A program made the translations under genes and the position numbers. Positions 43,059-56,082 of a DNA stretch of 64,000 nucleotides are shown here, one piece after another. The notes under the pieces were generated by a model. It was given only the letters and a program-made list of their open reading frames with translations, was not told the DNA's origin and ran no database searches. Each line of letters begins with the position of its first letter. The first letter of the stretch is position 1. This DNA comes from Magicicada septendecula (Eukaryota; Arthropoda; Insecta; Hemiptera; Cicadidae), in assembly GCA_034769895.1 (NCBI GenBank), contig CM068373.1:19263967-19327966 (forward strand), written 5' to 3'.

Positions 43059-43329
43059 ACATTATAAATATATTGTACATAATATGTTACTTTTATATAC
43101 TCATACAGAGAACTAGTCAATGGACTACTTCTCTTTACGCCGTGTGTTCTGTAAACAATTATGCTTATTGTTACGTATTAACAGATTGCATAACAACGTA
43201 AAAAGTATTAAAAAATCTCTGAGGTGAATTGGCGGACACCGTGCTAATCTAGACACTGTTGGTGGTCTCCGATGGTGGGGTCGAACGTTTGTCAATAACG
43301 ACAAGTAGTGTGGACAGCCCGGCTCATAA

Positions 43330-44240
43330 TAATATTTTCAACAAAGTAAACATCATCATCATCACCAGCACCACCACCACCACCACTCTGAGGACTAGGC
43401 CGTAGACTTGTTCTGGAACCCATCTCCTCCTCGGTCTACCGACATGTCTCTTCCTAGTAGGGTGATAACCCAAGGCAGCCACAGGCAGACTGATATCAGG
43501 CATGCAATTCAAGTGTTCACACCATCTCCTTCTGTGGTCTTCAATCTTCTGGTGCAATGATACAATGTTTAAATCGTGTCTAATATTCTCGTTACTTCTC
43601 CGATCTAAGAGAGAACAACCTTACACCCCTCTTAGAAATTTCATTGGCACGTCGCTTTTACCAGGAGTCCATGTCTCACTAGGATACAGGAATTTGGGAA
43701 CAACCACAGTTTTATAAAATTTCATTCGGGTATCCTACCGTGTTTTATTTTTCAGGTACCTATGAATCGTTCCAAAAATGTGTAGACATTTTGTTAGCTT
43801 ACTATCCCAATCAATATCAGTTCCATATGAGATATTACAACTCAGTTAATTAAAATGACTAACGTGATCCAAAATCTAATTATTCACGACTATCTTAGTT
43901 CCTATAGGATACCTGCCCTGAAATGCCATCGTTTTAGATTTTGTAGCAGAGATCTGTAGCCCATAGTCTTGTATGATGCTATTGAACGTGAATATCGCAG
44001 GCGGTAGCTTGTCTTCTGTTTTCTGTATCATTACTTTGTCATCTGCATCAAGCAATGTATTCACATGAATATTTTGCTGAAATGATATTCCCGACTCAAC
44101 TTTAGCTGTCCATTGTCGAAATATGTCGTCCATGTAGATATTAAAAAGTGTCGGTGAAATACGAAACCCTTGTCTCACACCTTTATTTGTAGGATACACA
44201 AATTTTAATCCTTTATTTGTAGGATTACTTTGTAATCCAA
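43330..44240 (-). pseudogene. LINE reverse transcriptase remnant
   Basis: The minus strand reads GVRQGFRISPTLFNIYMDDI (motif B), LLDADDKVMIQ (YADD changed to DADD), SATKSKTMAFQGRYPIGTK in 43876-44367, and DHRRRWCEHLNCMPDISLPV and GRPRRRWVPEQVY in 43324-43557, with stops between. GTG/GAT triplets at 43345-43385 form the tail. The first ~40 codons of the long frame are not LINE. Confidence 0.75.
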
Positions 44241-44828
44241 AGTAAACACTTGGATTCAAAAAGATGCAAGTAGCCCAACGAAAAGTAGCAGCAACAGGAA
44301 TTGAGCTGCTAAAGGTCAACAGGAATTGACCTATAACCTTTATATCCAAAACGGCGTTCATATACATGTGCTGTACGTAACTTGTGCACGTAGTGTATAT
44401 AGCAGTGATCCGTTAGACACGATGTAGACTGAGCGGAAGCGAGGAGTGAGCGCACTGTGTAAATGAAGCCATATTGTACACGTTGGAACCATTACCTACT
44501 GAATCACGTATTTACGTGTAACCAGAATAGAGACGCTGACAAAATGGCGACACGCAACGACTATGAGCAGCGAGTACGTGCACTGTGTAAATACAGAAGC
44601 CTTACCGCAGACGCCGCTTCCAACGATTTGTCTTTATCACTAGCAGCTTTCTGAAGAGAAAAACGTATTCGTTTTATGTGATTAAATGAGAAAATATTTT
44701 CTTCGTTACCTTAGATATTTAAGAAAGTATTCTGAAAAGGCAAACATGCTTTCATTGTATTATTTGTTAGAAGTAAACATTGAGATTAATTAGACGATGC
44801 CTGCGCGCGCATCCAGATGAGTTTACAC
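44241..44828. other. No recognisable feature
   Basis: Unassigned DNA before the partial LTR. Confidence 0.5.
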
Positions 44829-45240
44829 TGTTACGACATTACAGAACAATCTAAGTTTTTCTCGAATGTTCCAGAGGAATCCGGCTGTAATGTTGTGTGC
44901 GTACGTGATTTCAACATGCTTTCACGAGACCTTCCTAGACGTCGCCAGCCGCGCGCACTGTGTCAAAGCCGCAATCAATTACGTCCTAGTGTAGCGCTGA
45001 TGCGTAGGCTAGTATGTGGAATGTTCTGGTGACTGAGCGGGGTATAAATACAAGGCTTCAGCGGCGCTTAGTTCAGAGTTATTGTCGGGCGATTTACACA
45101 GTACGTTTTGTAGTATTGTGGCGAAGTGTTATGTGTTTTATAATTGTGCGGAACAATTGTAATACAATTATGTTTTATACTCGTTAACATTTTATTTGCG
45201 TGTGACCAACTTTTATTTGATTTGTTGTAAGAGACACTCG
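44829..45240 (+). repeat. Partial solo LTR, tRNA-Leu-primed family
   Basis: It starts TGTTACGACATTACAGAACA, aligning with the 5' end of the 583-bp LTR, and continues through the ATTACG(T/C) block, TATAAATA (45038-45045) and a gaagtgttatgtgttttataattgtgcgg-type segment (diverged). It stops at gtaagagacactcgg, about 110 bp short of the LTR 3' end. Confidence 0.75.
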
Positions 45241-47959
45241 GAACCAGCTATGCTTACCATGTTAAATTAATCAATTTTGAGACCCATTATCTCAGAACCT
45301 ATAAAAGATAGATGTCTGGAATTTTAGCAGACAGTTAAGCACATTATACACTACAAACTATACTACAATTACAAAGATATCTCAATATCCACATTTTTTA
45401 TAAATTTCTGTTTCACTCTAAAAATTTACATCCAAAAAGCATACTACACTTTTTTTTACCTTTTTATTTTTTAGTATAACTGTATAGTTATACTAGTGTA
45501 GTTATATCTCTATTACCCCTGTAGCCACAAACAATTTTAGGTTGATAGTTCACTTGGTTTTTGAAATATCTTAAAAAATACATTTTCAGAAAATCGCATT
45601 AAAAGTTTTTAGAACAGGTTTTTATTGTTTTAGCTGATTTAAAAAAGTCCTGCCCCAGTCTTTAGTTATGTCCATTTGGTCCTCTAGTTTTTATTTACAT
45701 TTCTAGTTGACCGTCTAACCTTTTTCATTAATTCATCAAGTGCTGTCTCTGCTTCAAGGATTCATTGCAAGTCAGTTTTTTTCATTACCTTAACCGTATT
45801 TGATCCTAGTTTGATCCTTAATTTTTATAAGACTTGACAATTATACTTATATTACCTTTATTGAAGGTCAACACAGCGTCATATACACCCAAAACCAAAG
45901 TATCCAGTCCAATATATATATTTTTCGGTAATCTATTCCAAATAAAATGGGTCAGCGGCTCGTATGCATTTTGTACATTACCATAAAGGGATTTTTCTTT
46001 TTTACAAATTAGGATGCAAATTTTAGCTTTATGTCATACACTGATAGTGAATGTTTATGTGAATAAGTTTCAGCAGTCAGCATGGCCCTCGCTATGTGGA
46101 AGTTACAGATTTGTAAAAAATGGTAACATTATCAACACTTTACACGGTACTTTTCCTACGATCTCAATTTTTTTTTTAATCATAAAAAATTTACTATTGG
46201 GCGTGTTTACATAAATTTGGTATCAAGTTACTCAGAAAATACTGAAAATTGTTTTAAGACAGAAAACCAAAAATCGATTTTTCGGTCGATTTGCTGGTTA
46301 CGGTGCCCTTCAACAATCAACTAGCACATTGTTGTCTAAATTTTACTATAATCAAAACCGAATACGGTGTGTAATGTTATCCGATATTACACTATAATAA
46401 TTAGTGTGATCTTAATAAAATTATTATTGAATAATCCACTTAATAACCTTAACACTAATAGACGCATATGTAAGTGGCCTCATTACTGACTGTTTTACTA
46501 ATCAATCAGCCTACTGACTGTAGCGAACATAAAATGTGCGTCTGGCTTTTCCGATCTGTGAGATCCTTAGCACAGTGATGAAGGATCTCAGTTTATTTGT
46601 ATAAAAAAGTACAAGAAAATGAAATATTGGTTCCATTTCATGTGCTTGTCACAACCGCAATGATCATCACAACAAAATCATTTCTTAAAAATGACACTGA
46701 CACCGTTTACATCTTATCTTTCTTTCTTTGTGTGTCGCTTCATTTGGTCTAGGCCTTGGGAAGCAGCCTAACGCTGTTACTCATTTAGCACTACCCAGGT
46801 GACACGTGTAGCTTAAAGGATGCTACGGACGTGAGGAACTTTGCCACCCATTGCCACCGTTTACATGGTTAATATATTTTCGTTTCTATTTAAAAAGTAA
46901 AAAATATTATTGGGCTAACATTTCACGTAATCAAGATTGAGTAAGAAAAGGAAAACAGTGGCCGATGATTAATGTAATGGTAGAGAGAGGAAAAAATATA
47001 AAAAAACATAGAAAGTGTGCCGGGACTTTGAATATTCCCGGCGCGTGGCACAGTTGTTCAGTGCTACCAACTGCTGCCAATTTCTTGTCGACGCTATGGC
47101 GACGTAATTTAGTGACCAGTCGCTTTGGTCAGCTGTTGCGGTGTTTCGGGATTGCAGAATGGCTGTATTTTGTTCGCAATTAGGTTAGCCGAAGGCTTTA
47201 TTTTTGGCAAATTAGGACAGGTTTGTTTTATGCAGGCATGTGCGACCAACCAGCCCGTGTGTCGGCCTCATTTCTTAGCGTGCCTTCAAACTGGACATTC
47301 CCGTTTGGTCTGACGGCCGGGATTTATGTGTGTCTAAACTCTTTTCATGCGTGAGTAGACTTCTCAAGACGTTCAGGTGTGTACACTTAATTATTTTATT
47401 TCTTTTTATTTAATTATGGATTATGTTTTTCATGAGTGTGTAAGCATGTGTGTGCCCCGGGTTATTCGTTATTGTAAAATTTATGCTTTGTAAAATTTAA
47501 TTTACTAGTTACTTCCTGTCTGAAGACGAAATTATTGCTTGTTAACTCTTACTTAGTTAAAGGTTATTGAAAATTAATTATTATCATTTAATGAAATCAA
47601 ACAATTTGGATTAATCGAAGTGAATAAGGGTGTTAATAAGATTAATTGTCAAACAGCATTAACGTGTACGTTTGGAATGTGAAATGTAGGATAATCAATT
47701 CAGTCAATAAGTATCTTGTAAACAATGTTACAATAACGCGTATTTTTATTGTGCTATTACCGTTTACTTTAATGAGACAGATTTAAACCACTTTAAAGTT
47801 AGTAATGTTGATTAGTCATCACTTTTCTTTTATGTATGAAGCCACCTCGACCCCGGACACCCGCCAAGGCCAAATTCTAAATACGGCACTGTGTGCGTGC
47901 GCGCGTCAGCGTGAGTTTTGTGTATATATGTTGTAGCAGGTTTGTGTGTTCATCCGTGT
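45241..47959. other. Long stretch without recognised genes
   Basis: AT-rich. A strong hairpin (GTGCCGGGA..TCCCGGC and GTGGCAC) lies at 47017-47053. No transposon protein or RNA recognised. Confidence 0.5.
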
Positions 47960-48500
47960 ATGAAATTTTCAAAGTGCCGACGCGACGTTTCGTTCCGTAA
48001 TCCCGGAACATTTCCAAAGCGCGTTTCATATCTGACTCCCTTGGGGGCTGTTGCAAGGAAGGGTTCGAGGCTAAGGGTAAGTATGTTAAGGCATTTTGTT
48101 GTCTGTTATACATATTGTCAGTTAAGAATTTCCAAGCTATGGGTGGCTAATTTAGTTTATTCATTTCTACCATTGACCGCTGCCAGGGCTTTTCGTATTA
48201 CTTCAATTCCCTCACTGCATTGACTGATTTTCGTATCGTTTGTCTTTGCAATAGTTTTTGTATCTTTGAAGTCAAATGTGTGTCCTGTTTGTTTGGTGTG
48301 TTTCGACTGGGATCTGTTGTCTTCTTGTTTTGATACTGATAGTTCGTTTTGACAAAAGTTTCTTCCTGTGTTGCCGACACAAATTTAGTGACAGTTTTTT
48401 CAGGTATTTGGTACACAACTTGACTCTCTAGATGTATACGGGTTTTGTAGAAAGGGGTTGATTTGTATGCGCGTGTTGAACGTTGTCCTGATGTGATGTT
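47960..48500 (-). pseudogene. Penelope-like element, decayed GIY-YIG end
   Basis: Minus-strand frames hold VYQIPE (GIY box remnant), ICVGNTGRNF (YIG box), HTKQTGHTFDFKDTK (histidine region), and EVIRKALAAVNGRNE before a stop at ~48165. The order matches the intact domain at 36250-36650. Frameshifts separate the parts. A hammerhead-like relic follows at 47978-48025. Confidence 0.65.
47978..48025 (-). ncRNA. Decayed hammerhead ribozyme
   Basis: Minus strand: a perfect 6-bp stem II (GUUCCG/CGGAAC), GAAA, palindrome ACGU, GUC, and GCGU able to pair with ACGC upstream, but the CUGANGA box is lost. Confidence 0.45.
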
Positions 48501-48900
48501 TCTTGAGCTTTCTCCCTATTATATAAGTTGTGCCCTTTATATGTGGTAATATAAGGTACACCCGTATTTATTTCTCCTGTTGCATCTCGTTTATTTTTTT
48601 GTTCGATCGTTCTGTTTATATCGACTGAGGTGTATTAATTCGAAATCAGCATTTCCTACAAAGTGCTCACTCTTCTTTCCTGTGTTCACCGTCAGGTAGG
48701 GTTTGTGTCTGCCTTCACAACAGATTGGAGTTGCGCCGGATGGTGATGGGACAGTCGGTATGTGTGTGTATTCTGTACGTGAAAAAGCTGAGGTGACCAT
48801 CTTTGTTCTTTATGAGATGGAAGCATGGAAGCATCCACCTTTGTCTAGGAATGGATGCTTTCCAACCGACCTTCAGTTACACAAATATGTGTATATATGC

Positions 48901-48923
48901 TGTGTGTGTGTGTGTGTGTGTGT
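48901..48923. repeat. (TG)n microsatellite
   Basis: About 11 TG units; a TG/CG tract also precedes the related repeat at 50092. Confidence 0.9.
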
Positions 48924-49065
48924 GGCTCAAAGTCTGTTGGAAAAAAAGATTAAACATTACTAGAGACATTTGAGTTACAGTGGTAATGTCCCCAATAAGT
49001 GGAAGGATAAGGTGAGTTATTATATTGTGATTAGTAGGTAAAATGTCGAACATCTCGGAACATTC
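48924..49065 (+). repeat. Dispersed repeat, copy 1
   Basis: Shares aa(c/t)attactaga(c)-, ttacagtggtaatgt(c)cccaat- and ggataaggtg-like blocks in order with 50092-50215. Both copies follow an alternating-dinucleotide tract. Confidence 0.55.
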
Positions 49066-49074
49066 TCCACCCCC

Positions 49075-49496
49075 CTCCAGTGTGGCAGGTATTACCTTAG
49101 TGAAGGCCGCGCACAAGTAGGTTCTAGTGTGTTCAAGAACACTTGAGATACGCATTGAGCCGGCATGCAGTAAGGAGGGAAAGCTATACTGGACCTCTGC
49201 GCTATCTATACAAGCAAGAGCGTCTAGCGTTGTCAAGTCAGTTACGTGAGCGATTTTCTTTAGCGCGGATCGAGTGTTTATAGCGAAGTGCTGTTGTGTT
49301 CTAATTAGTGCGGAATTCTTTGTAGTTGAGATTGCTAGTGCGTGTGGACAATTTTTATTTGAATTATTGTAAGAGACTGTTTTGTTGATTACAAATTATT
49401 AATTTTGATAATTATAGCTAGTTATTAGTGATTTCATTTGAGTCTTGTATTTTGTTTCCCACTGTACCTTACGACGATCAGTAGACCGTCGTAACA
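49075..49496 (+). repeat. Solo LTR, tRNA-Leu-primed family
   Basis: The right end ACGACGATCAGTAGACCGTC then GTAACA is the LTR end. Inward it keeps ttgtaagagactgttttg and gcggatcgagtgttt (shared with 35035). The left end is unclear. Same orientation as the old LTR at 17340. Confidence 0.75.
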
Positions 49497-49762
49497 ATAC
49501 GATTTAGACTAAAATTTATGTTACTTACCCAAAGCGATAGTACACATTTAAACACGTTTAATAAAACAAAGACCGGGAATATTGTCTATATTTCAGTACC
49601 GTGATTGTTCATATTTGTGCCCGAGTCACGTGAATTTATTACTGATATATATTTATTTATTTACTATCAAAATACCCTTATACCATATTGGTGTCGGTTT
49701 ACATTAACTACACTCTGTATACAAATTTTTTTCATCTTACTCTATCCATTGACAATGTATTC

Positions 49763-49990
49763 GCTTCACTCCAGCCCAAGCTTCTTTCTCTCACAATGTT
49801 TCCCATCATTCCATCCCAAGTCAGTCGCGGTCTTCCTCTCTTCTTTCTCCCCCCTGATTTTGCCTCCCAAACCTTTTTTTAACATTCTATCACTATCCAT
49901 TCTCTGCATGTGTCCCCACCAGCATAGTTGTCTCTGTTCAATAACATCCAGAATCGATATCATTTTTAAATCCTCTCATACTGATATATA
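49763..49990 (-). pseudogene. LINE C-terminal fragment
   Basis: The minus frame (49766-49963) reads MISILDVIEQRQLCWWGHMQ, RMDSDRMLKKGL and a GxxRGEKEERK tail: the LINE connection region ending (LxWWGHVxRM). Confidence 0.6.
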
Positions 49991-50054
49991 TGCGAATCTG
50001 CAAACAATGAGGTTGTGATTGGGTTAGTTTGGTGCGTTTCCATAATCAACCGTA

Positions 50055-50088
50055 TTGTGTGTGTTCGCGCGCGCGCGCGCGCGTGTGT
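50055..50088. repeat. Alternating TG/CG tract, potential Z-DNA
   Basis: GTGTGTGTT followed by nine to ten CG units (50065-50083) and TGTGT. Confidence 0.85.
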
Positions 50089-50091
50089 AAC

Positions 50092-50215
50092 TCAAGATCG
50101 GTTATGAAAAGAAATTAAATATTACTACAGGCATTTGGATCAAAGTGGTAATGTGCCCAATCAGCGGAGAGACAGGATGAACAGTCATAAAATGTTCAAA
50201 AATGTTACAAGAGAA
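50092..50215 (+). repeat. Dispersed repeat, copy 2
   Basis: Diverged counterpart of 48924-49065. Confidence 0.5.
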
Positions 50216-50956
50216 AACATCATGAAGAGGCTAATCAGTCAAACAGAAAAGAACAGAAACGTAAAGAGGAAGACATGAAGAATATAATAACGGTTGGAAC
50301 GATTAAGTGACCGAATTAGTGAATAAAAAATGACGGACTAAGGACTGGAAGACAAATTATAAAAAAGAGAGAACTATGGAGATATGGGGAATACAGGGTG
50401 ACGTTCTAAAAATTTTATCAACAAATACTGTGGTTTAGAAAATATTTCTGAATAAATATTGTAAAACAAACATTAATGACAATGTGTGTGTGGGGCCGCT
50501 GTTTATGTGACCGCCGATTCCCAGACTACTGGTAATATTATTATTATTATTATTAAATTCATACCGTTATTCATTACCGTTGGAATTTTGTCAATAACGT
50601 TTATGCGGAGAAGCGTTTGACAGTGTCCAGCTGTGTTTACATATAATATTACAACGATACGCAGCGGTGTGGCCAAACATAAATACTGTGTGTGTTTGAT
50701 AAAATATTGTTGTCAGCAACGTTGATAAGGAAAATCAAATCTACACTACAGACATTATAACACCTCACCCCGACTTACACATCATTCCAGTTCTCCTTTA
50801 TTCGAATCGACGACGTTAGCCAAATACATATATAATGATCACCCCCCCCCCCACACACATTATAATACACTGTACAGGTTGCTGTAATTATGTAACAGTA
50901 TGTTAGAAATGATTTTGTATTAAACATTTTTGTTTTTGTGAAGAGAAATAATGTTT
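50216..50956. other. No recognisable gene
   Basis: A short ATT run near 50528 and a C run near 50840 are the only features. Confidence 0.5.
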
Positions 50957-51042
50957 CCAATTGACGATCTGTTATCCGAAATATCGATTATCCGAACGGG
51001 CCCTTGTCCCGAGAGGTTCGGATAATCGATGCTCTACAGTAT
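50957..51042 (-). mobile_element. pogo/Tigger-like transposon end
   Basis: On the minus strand, CTGTAGAGCATCGATTATCC then GAACC.., with an inner inverted copy (TTCGGATAATCGAT). ATCGATTATCCGAA is the typical terminal sequence of this group. No transposase or second end was found. Confidence 0.45.
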
Positions 51043-51162
51043 TTTTAGTTGACTATAGCATTTTGTTTATACAACTTTAGCTAATTATGTCTGGAGGTAA
51101 ATATTATTGCCAAATGTAATAAAAATAAAACTGTTTACGATCAAATTTGAAATTAGCTAATT

Positions 51163-52782
51163 TTACTTCCATATTCCTTAAGGAATGGAAGTATGGTGAT
51201 GGCAAAAAAAATCGTGTTCGAGATTATTGCAGATTCTGATTGTACTACACTCAAAACATGAAAAAAAGTCGTTTTCCGAAAAGTGTCTGTGTGTGTGTCT
51301 GTCTGTGTGTCTGTGTGTCTGTGTCTGTAGATTTTTTTTCTATGGCAAACGATAACTGCCGCAAATTCAAACAAAATCAAATAATTTTTTGCATACAGCC
51401 CTGATTTGTAGAGGACTCGCGACCTATTGTTTTTGGTGAAGATCGGTTGAGGGAAAGGGGTAGTTTACCAGCAACGGTTTTTTTTATCAAGGGAAATTTT
51501 TTTTTGGCAAACGATAACAGCCGCAAATTCAAACAGAATCAAATAATGTTTCGCATACAGCCCTGAATTGTAGAGTTCTCAAGATCTATTGATGTTGGTG
51601 AAGATCGGTTGAGGGAAAGGGGTAGTTTACCTGTAACGTTTTATGTTTTAACAAGGGTATTTCCTATGGCAAACGATAACAGCCGCAAATTCAAACAGAA
51701 TCAAAAGATTATTTGCATACAGCCCTAAATTGTAGAGTTCTCAAGACCTATTGTTTTTGGTGAAGATCGATTAAGGGAAAGGGGTAGTTTACCTACAACG
51801 TTATTTTAACAAGGGTATTTTCTATGGCAAACGATAACAGCCGCAAATTCAAACAGAATCAAATAATTTTCTGCATACAGCCCTGATTTGTAGAGTACTC
51901 AAGATCTTTTGTTTTTGGTGAAGATCGGTTGAGGGGAAGGGGTAGTTTACCTGCAACGTTTTTTATCAAGCGTATTTTCTAAGGCAAACGATAACTGCCG
52001 CAAATTCAAACAGAATCAAATAATTTTGTGCATACAGCCCTGGTTTGTAGAGTACTCAAGACCTATTGTTTTTGGTGAAGATCGGTTGAGGGGAAGGGGT
52101 AGTTTACCGGCAACGGTTTTTTATCAAGGGAAAATGTTTTTTTTGCCAACGATAACAGCCGCAAATTCAAACAGAATCAAATAATGTTTCGCATACAGCC
52201 CTGAATTGTAGAGTTCTCAATACTTATTGATGTTGGTGAAGATCAGTTGAGGGAAAGGGGTAGTTTACCTGTAACGTTTTATGTTTTAACAAGGGTATTT
52301 CCTATGGCAAACGATAACAGCCGCAAATTCAAACAGAATCAAAAGATTATTTGCATACAGCCCTAAATTGTAGAGCTATCAAGACCTATTGTTTTTGGTG
52401 AAGATCGGTTAAGGGAAAGGGGTAGTTTACCTACAACGTTTTTTTAACAAGGGTATTTTCTATGGCAAACGATAACAGCCGCAAATTCAAACAGAATCAA
52501 ATAATTTTCTGCATACAGCCCTGATTTGTAGAGTACTCAAGACCTATTGTTTTTGGTGAAGATCGGTTAAGGGGAAGGGGTAGTTTACCTGCAATGTTTT
52601 TTATCAAGCGTATTTTCTATGGCAAACGATAACTGCCGCAAATTCAAACAGAATCAAATAATTTTTTGCATACGTCCCTGAATTGTAGAGGTCTCAAGGA
52701 CTTTCGATTTTGGTGAAGATCGGTTAAGGGGAAGGGGTAGTTTACCTGCAACCTTTTACGTTTTAACAAGAGTAAAGTACTT
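51163..52782. repeat. Dispersed element made of nine ~160-bp tandem units
   Basis: Units marked by GCAAACGATAAC start at 51345, 51507, 51669, 51827, 51984, 52145 (one base changed), 52307, 52465 and 52622. Spacings 162, 162, 158, 157, then 161, 162, 158, 157 give a higher-order period of 638 bp (four units). A left flank with a short palindrome (CTTCCATATTCCTTAAGGAA) and a TG-rich tract, and a right end GTTTTAACAAGAGTAAAG, are shared with the copy at 59259-59730. I know no such family. No protein is supported. Confidence 0.9.
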
Positions 52783-53188
<406 letters not shown>

Positions 53189-53310
53189 TCACGTTATTTC
53201 TGGCCTCACTCATGTTTATTTTCTTACGTTTGCACGCTTTTTAAATGGAAAGTGCCGAAACCCACACCAACATAACGCGTGCAAGCCGAAAAAATGGACA
53301 TCAATTTGCT

Positions 53311-54138
53311 TACTGGCGAAGCTAGTAGTTAATGAATGGGTAGGCAAAAATCTTATCTTAAATTTTTTTTAAGGAATCACTAAAAGGACGGTGGGTCAAA
53401 TCGGACGCTGAGTTAGAGTTTGCTGTAACCGAATGGTTCCACAAACAGCCGTAAGAATTTTACTAGCAGGGGATCTACAGGTTAGTGCAACAGTGGAACT
53501 CATGTCTTAATGTTATTGGAGACTTCTTTTAAAATCGTTGAATAAAAAATGCTTTCCAGCTTTATACGTGTGTCTATTGAAAAATCCTTGTATTAGTCAT
53601 ACACAATAATACAACTGATTGAACTTCAAATTTTTAAACTTGATTAGTTTCTATATATATGTTTAATGTTACAAATAATTCAAATAACAATCTTGCTCAT
53701 CTGTTAGTTCAGCGGAATAACAGTGACACTTTTAATAACCGCATAAAATAAACACTTAGAAACAACACAGGCGCTTTAACTTAACTGTTTGGACCACAGA
53801 AGTGAGGCATGCCTCAACGCTCTATGTGTACAGCGCGGGACAATCCCCCCTCCCTACACTTCCCTATCTCACCACTACATTGCTTACATACGATGTATAC
53901 AAAAAACGCTGAGGCAAGTTCAGATTGCCTCATTCGCTTTAAACGAACTATGCCGAATCTCACCTGTCACCATCTAGCGGTCGCTCAATAAAGCACGTTT
54001 CGGTTTAATAAATTTGACAGTCGCAGTAACAATGTATAATCTTTACGTTATGTAGTTCATACGTATTTATAATTTTTATTCTACAGAATTTTTTAGGGTA
54101 GGCATTGCCTCAATTGCCTCCATGTAACTTCGCCACTG
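53311..54138. mobile_element. hAT-like non-autonomous element
   Basis: The left end ACTGGCGAAGCTAG..GGGTAGGCAAAA corresponds to the right end read on the minus strand, CAGTGGCGAAGTTACATGG..ATGCCTACCCTAAAA. This style of end is familiar from the hAT group with MYM-type zinc fingers. No transposase and no clear target duplication. Confidence 0.5.
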
Positions 54139-54144
54139 ATATAT

Positions 54145-54448
54145 ATGTGTACAACGTTATCGGCAACAAAGAAGTAGTTTTTGTTAAAATTCCTTCCCGG
54201 GATATTTGGCCGTAGTCCAATGTTTTCTACAAAACCAGACATTTCGGCAATGCCATCGACTTCCATCATCAGTGAAAATCGAGTGCGATAACGTGAGGTG
54301 GTATACGTTAGTGACCACAGTACTGTGGTTAAGGCTGAAACAGTAAGTAGAAAGAAGTAGTTTCTATGGTAATATTTCATTTCGAAAATAATTTTAAATA
54401 TAAATCTTAGAATATGGAAGTCATGTATGGTTCTCCATACCGATATTT
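54145..54448 (-). mobile_element. Ribozyme-bearing Penelope-type repeat, copy 1
   Basis: A ~300-bp sequence nearly the same as 59898-60190, in the same orientation, with no coding potential and a hammerhead core in its middle. Likely a Penelope terminal repeat or a small non-autonomous derivative. Confidence 0.7.
54234..54276 (-). ncRNA. Hammerhead ribozyme
   Basis: Minus strand: CUGAUGA, an extra U, a partly mismatched stem II, GAAA, a 4-nt stem III AUGU, GUC, stem I UCA/UGG. Core bases intact. Confidence 0.6.
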
Positions 54449-55800
54449 TGTTAGGGAATCAAAAACAATTGGTTAATTCAGTGTTCAAAAATATATAAAA
54501 AAGTACCTGGCTTTCAAGTTGTATGTGTATTTGTCTGTTACGGTAATAACGTAAACTGTTAACAGTATTTCACAGGCAGACTGTGGTCATCTAAACTTTG
54601 CCTCGTTAAGTGCTCTTAATGGCTTTAATGAACTGAGTGCCCTACGCCTAAATGAATTTGGTGTTTACAATTTCCTTCCACACCGACCGACCCTCAATAT
54701 ATTTTGTTATGAATTGCTTGAAACACAGGAGTAGTAAGAGCAAAGATACGGGTAGAGTTTAAATGATACAGCATCATTATAAAACACGTTGTTCATTACG
54801 AACACATAATTTTAAAATATGTGTCTATATTGTTATCGTTTTATTATCTATATTCATAAATGCTCAATTTTTCTTGTTTTATATTTTATATTATTAATAA
54901 TAATACAACTTTTTAAAAGAATATATTGTTTAATATGTAGATTACAAATATGTTTCAATAATAATCTAATATCATCATGGGATATAATTTTTGTATCTAA
55001 TGTAATAATAATTTTTATTATCTAGTATTATCTTGTATTAGTTAATCTTTTTCAAAGAATTTCGTAAGTAAAGGAGTTAATTACAAAGTCGTGTTAAAAA
55101 TCGTTATCTGAATGTAGTTTATTGTAAAAAGTGCTCCAAATTAGTGTCTGATTTTCAGTTTACTTTAAAGATTTTTGTTAATAATATCTTGTTAAAGACA
55201 AATTTAAATAATTAGCCGCAAATTCTGGCGGCAAAATCTTGTAACTTTAAATGTTTACAGTTGGTTTGCTAAATTTATATAAAGTTAACACCTACCTTAA
55301 AAAAAAGTAGGGTAAGAAATAATGGATTTTACGACAAATTTACAGCTAAGCAGCTAAAAATTATGGCATAGAGAAATTTTCGCAATCGATACCCACTACA
55401 GAATTGTAAAAAGTGTAAGTCCATATATAGAAATTAAGTTGGATGTGATTCAATACGGAGAGATTGTAAACATGAAATATCGGTGGAAACATTTCGTCAC
55501 CACAAAGCACTAATATAAACTGAATTTCGCTTTGTGTTGAAGATATCTCACTAATTGTTAAAGCAAATTAATAAGAGATTGGACGTACCGTATGTGTGGG
55601 ATGAAGTTTTGTAAGCGTACTGTAACCACGTGCTTATATTTTAAGATGATAATGTTTTTAGGCTGGGGGTCATTCCACAAAATCGTCATCGAAAAATGTA
55701 ACGCTTCCACACTTTCGATTCCCTAAAAAAACCTAAAAACATTATCATGCTTCGATGTTTCGGTTTCGTCGAAATTCTTTGAATGCTTAGGTGCATAAAT
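54449..55800. other. No recognisable gene
   Basis: AT-rich DNA; nothing recognised. Confidence 0.5.
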
Positions 55801-55922
<122 letters not shown>

Positions 55923-56082
55923 ATATTGGAGGAATGTACATTCGTCGGCATATTGTGTTCTCATCCATAATTAAAATATAACATGTGTTTTACTTAAATG
56001 TGCCTATGCTTGAAAGGTTTTCAATGCTTTTTACATAGGCCTATTCTTTTTGTATCGTCCATCTAAGGACAACATGGCAATT

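Noticed and set aside
51153-51380. Protein shared with 59239-59460
   Set aside because: The similarity follows from the repeat's DNA; the frames are short and not maintained through the array.
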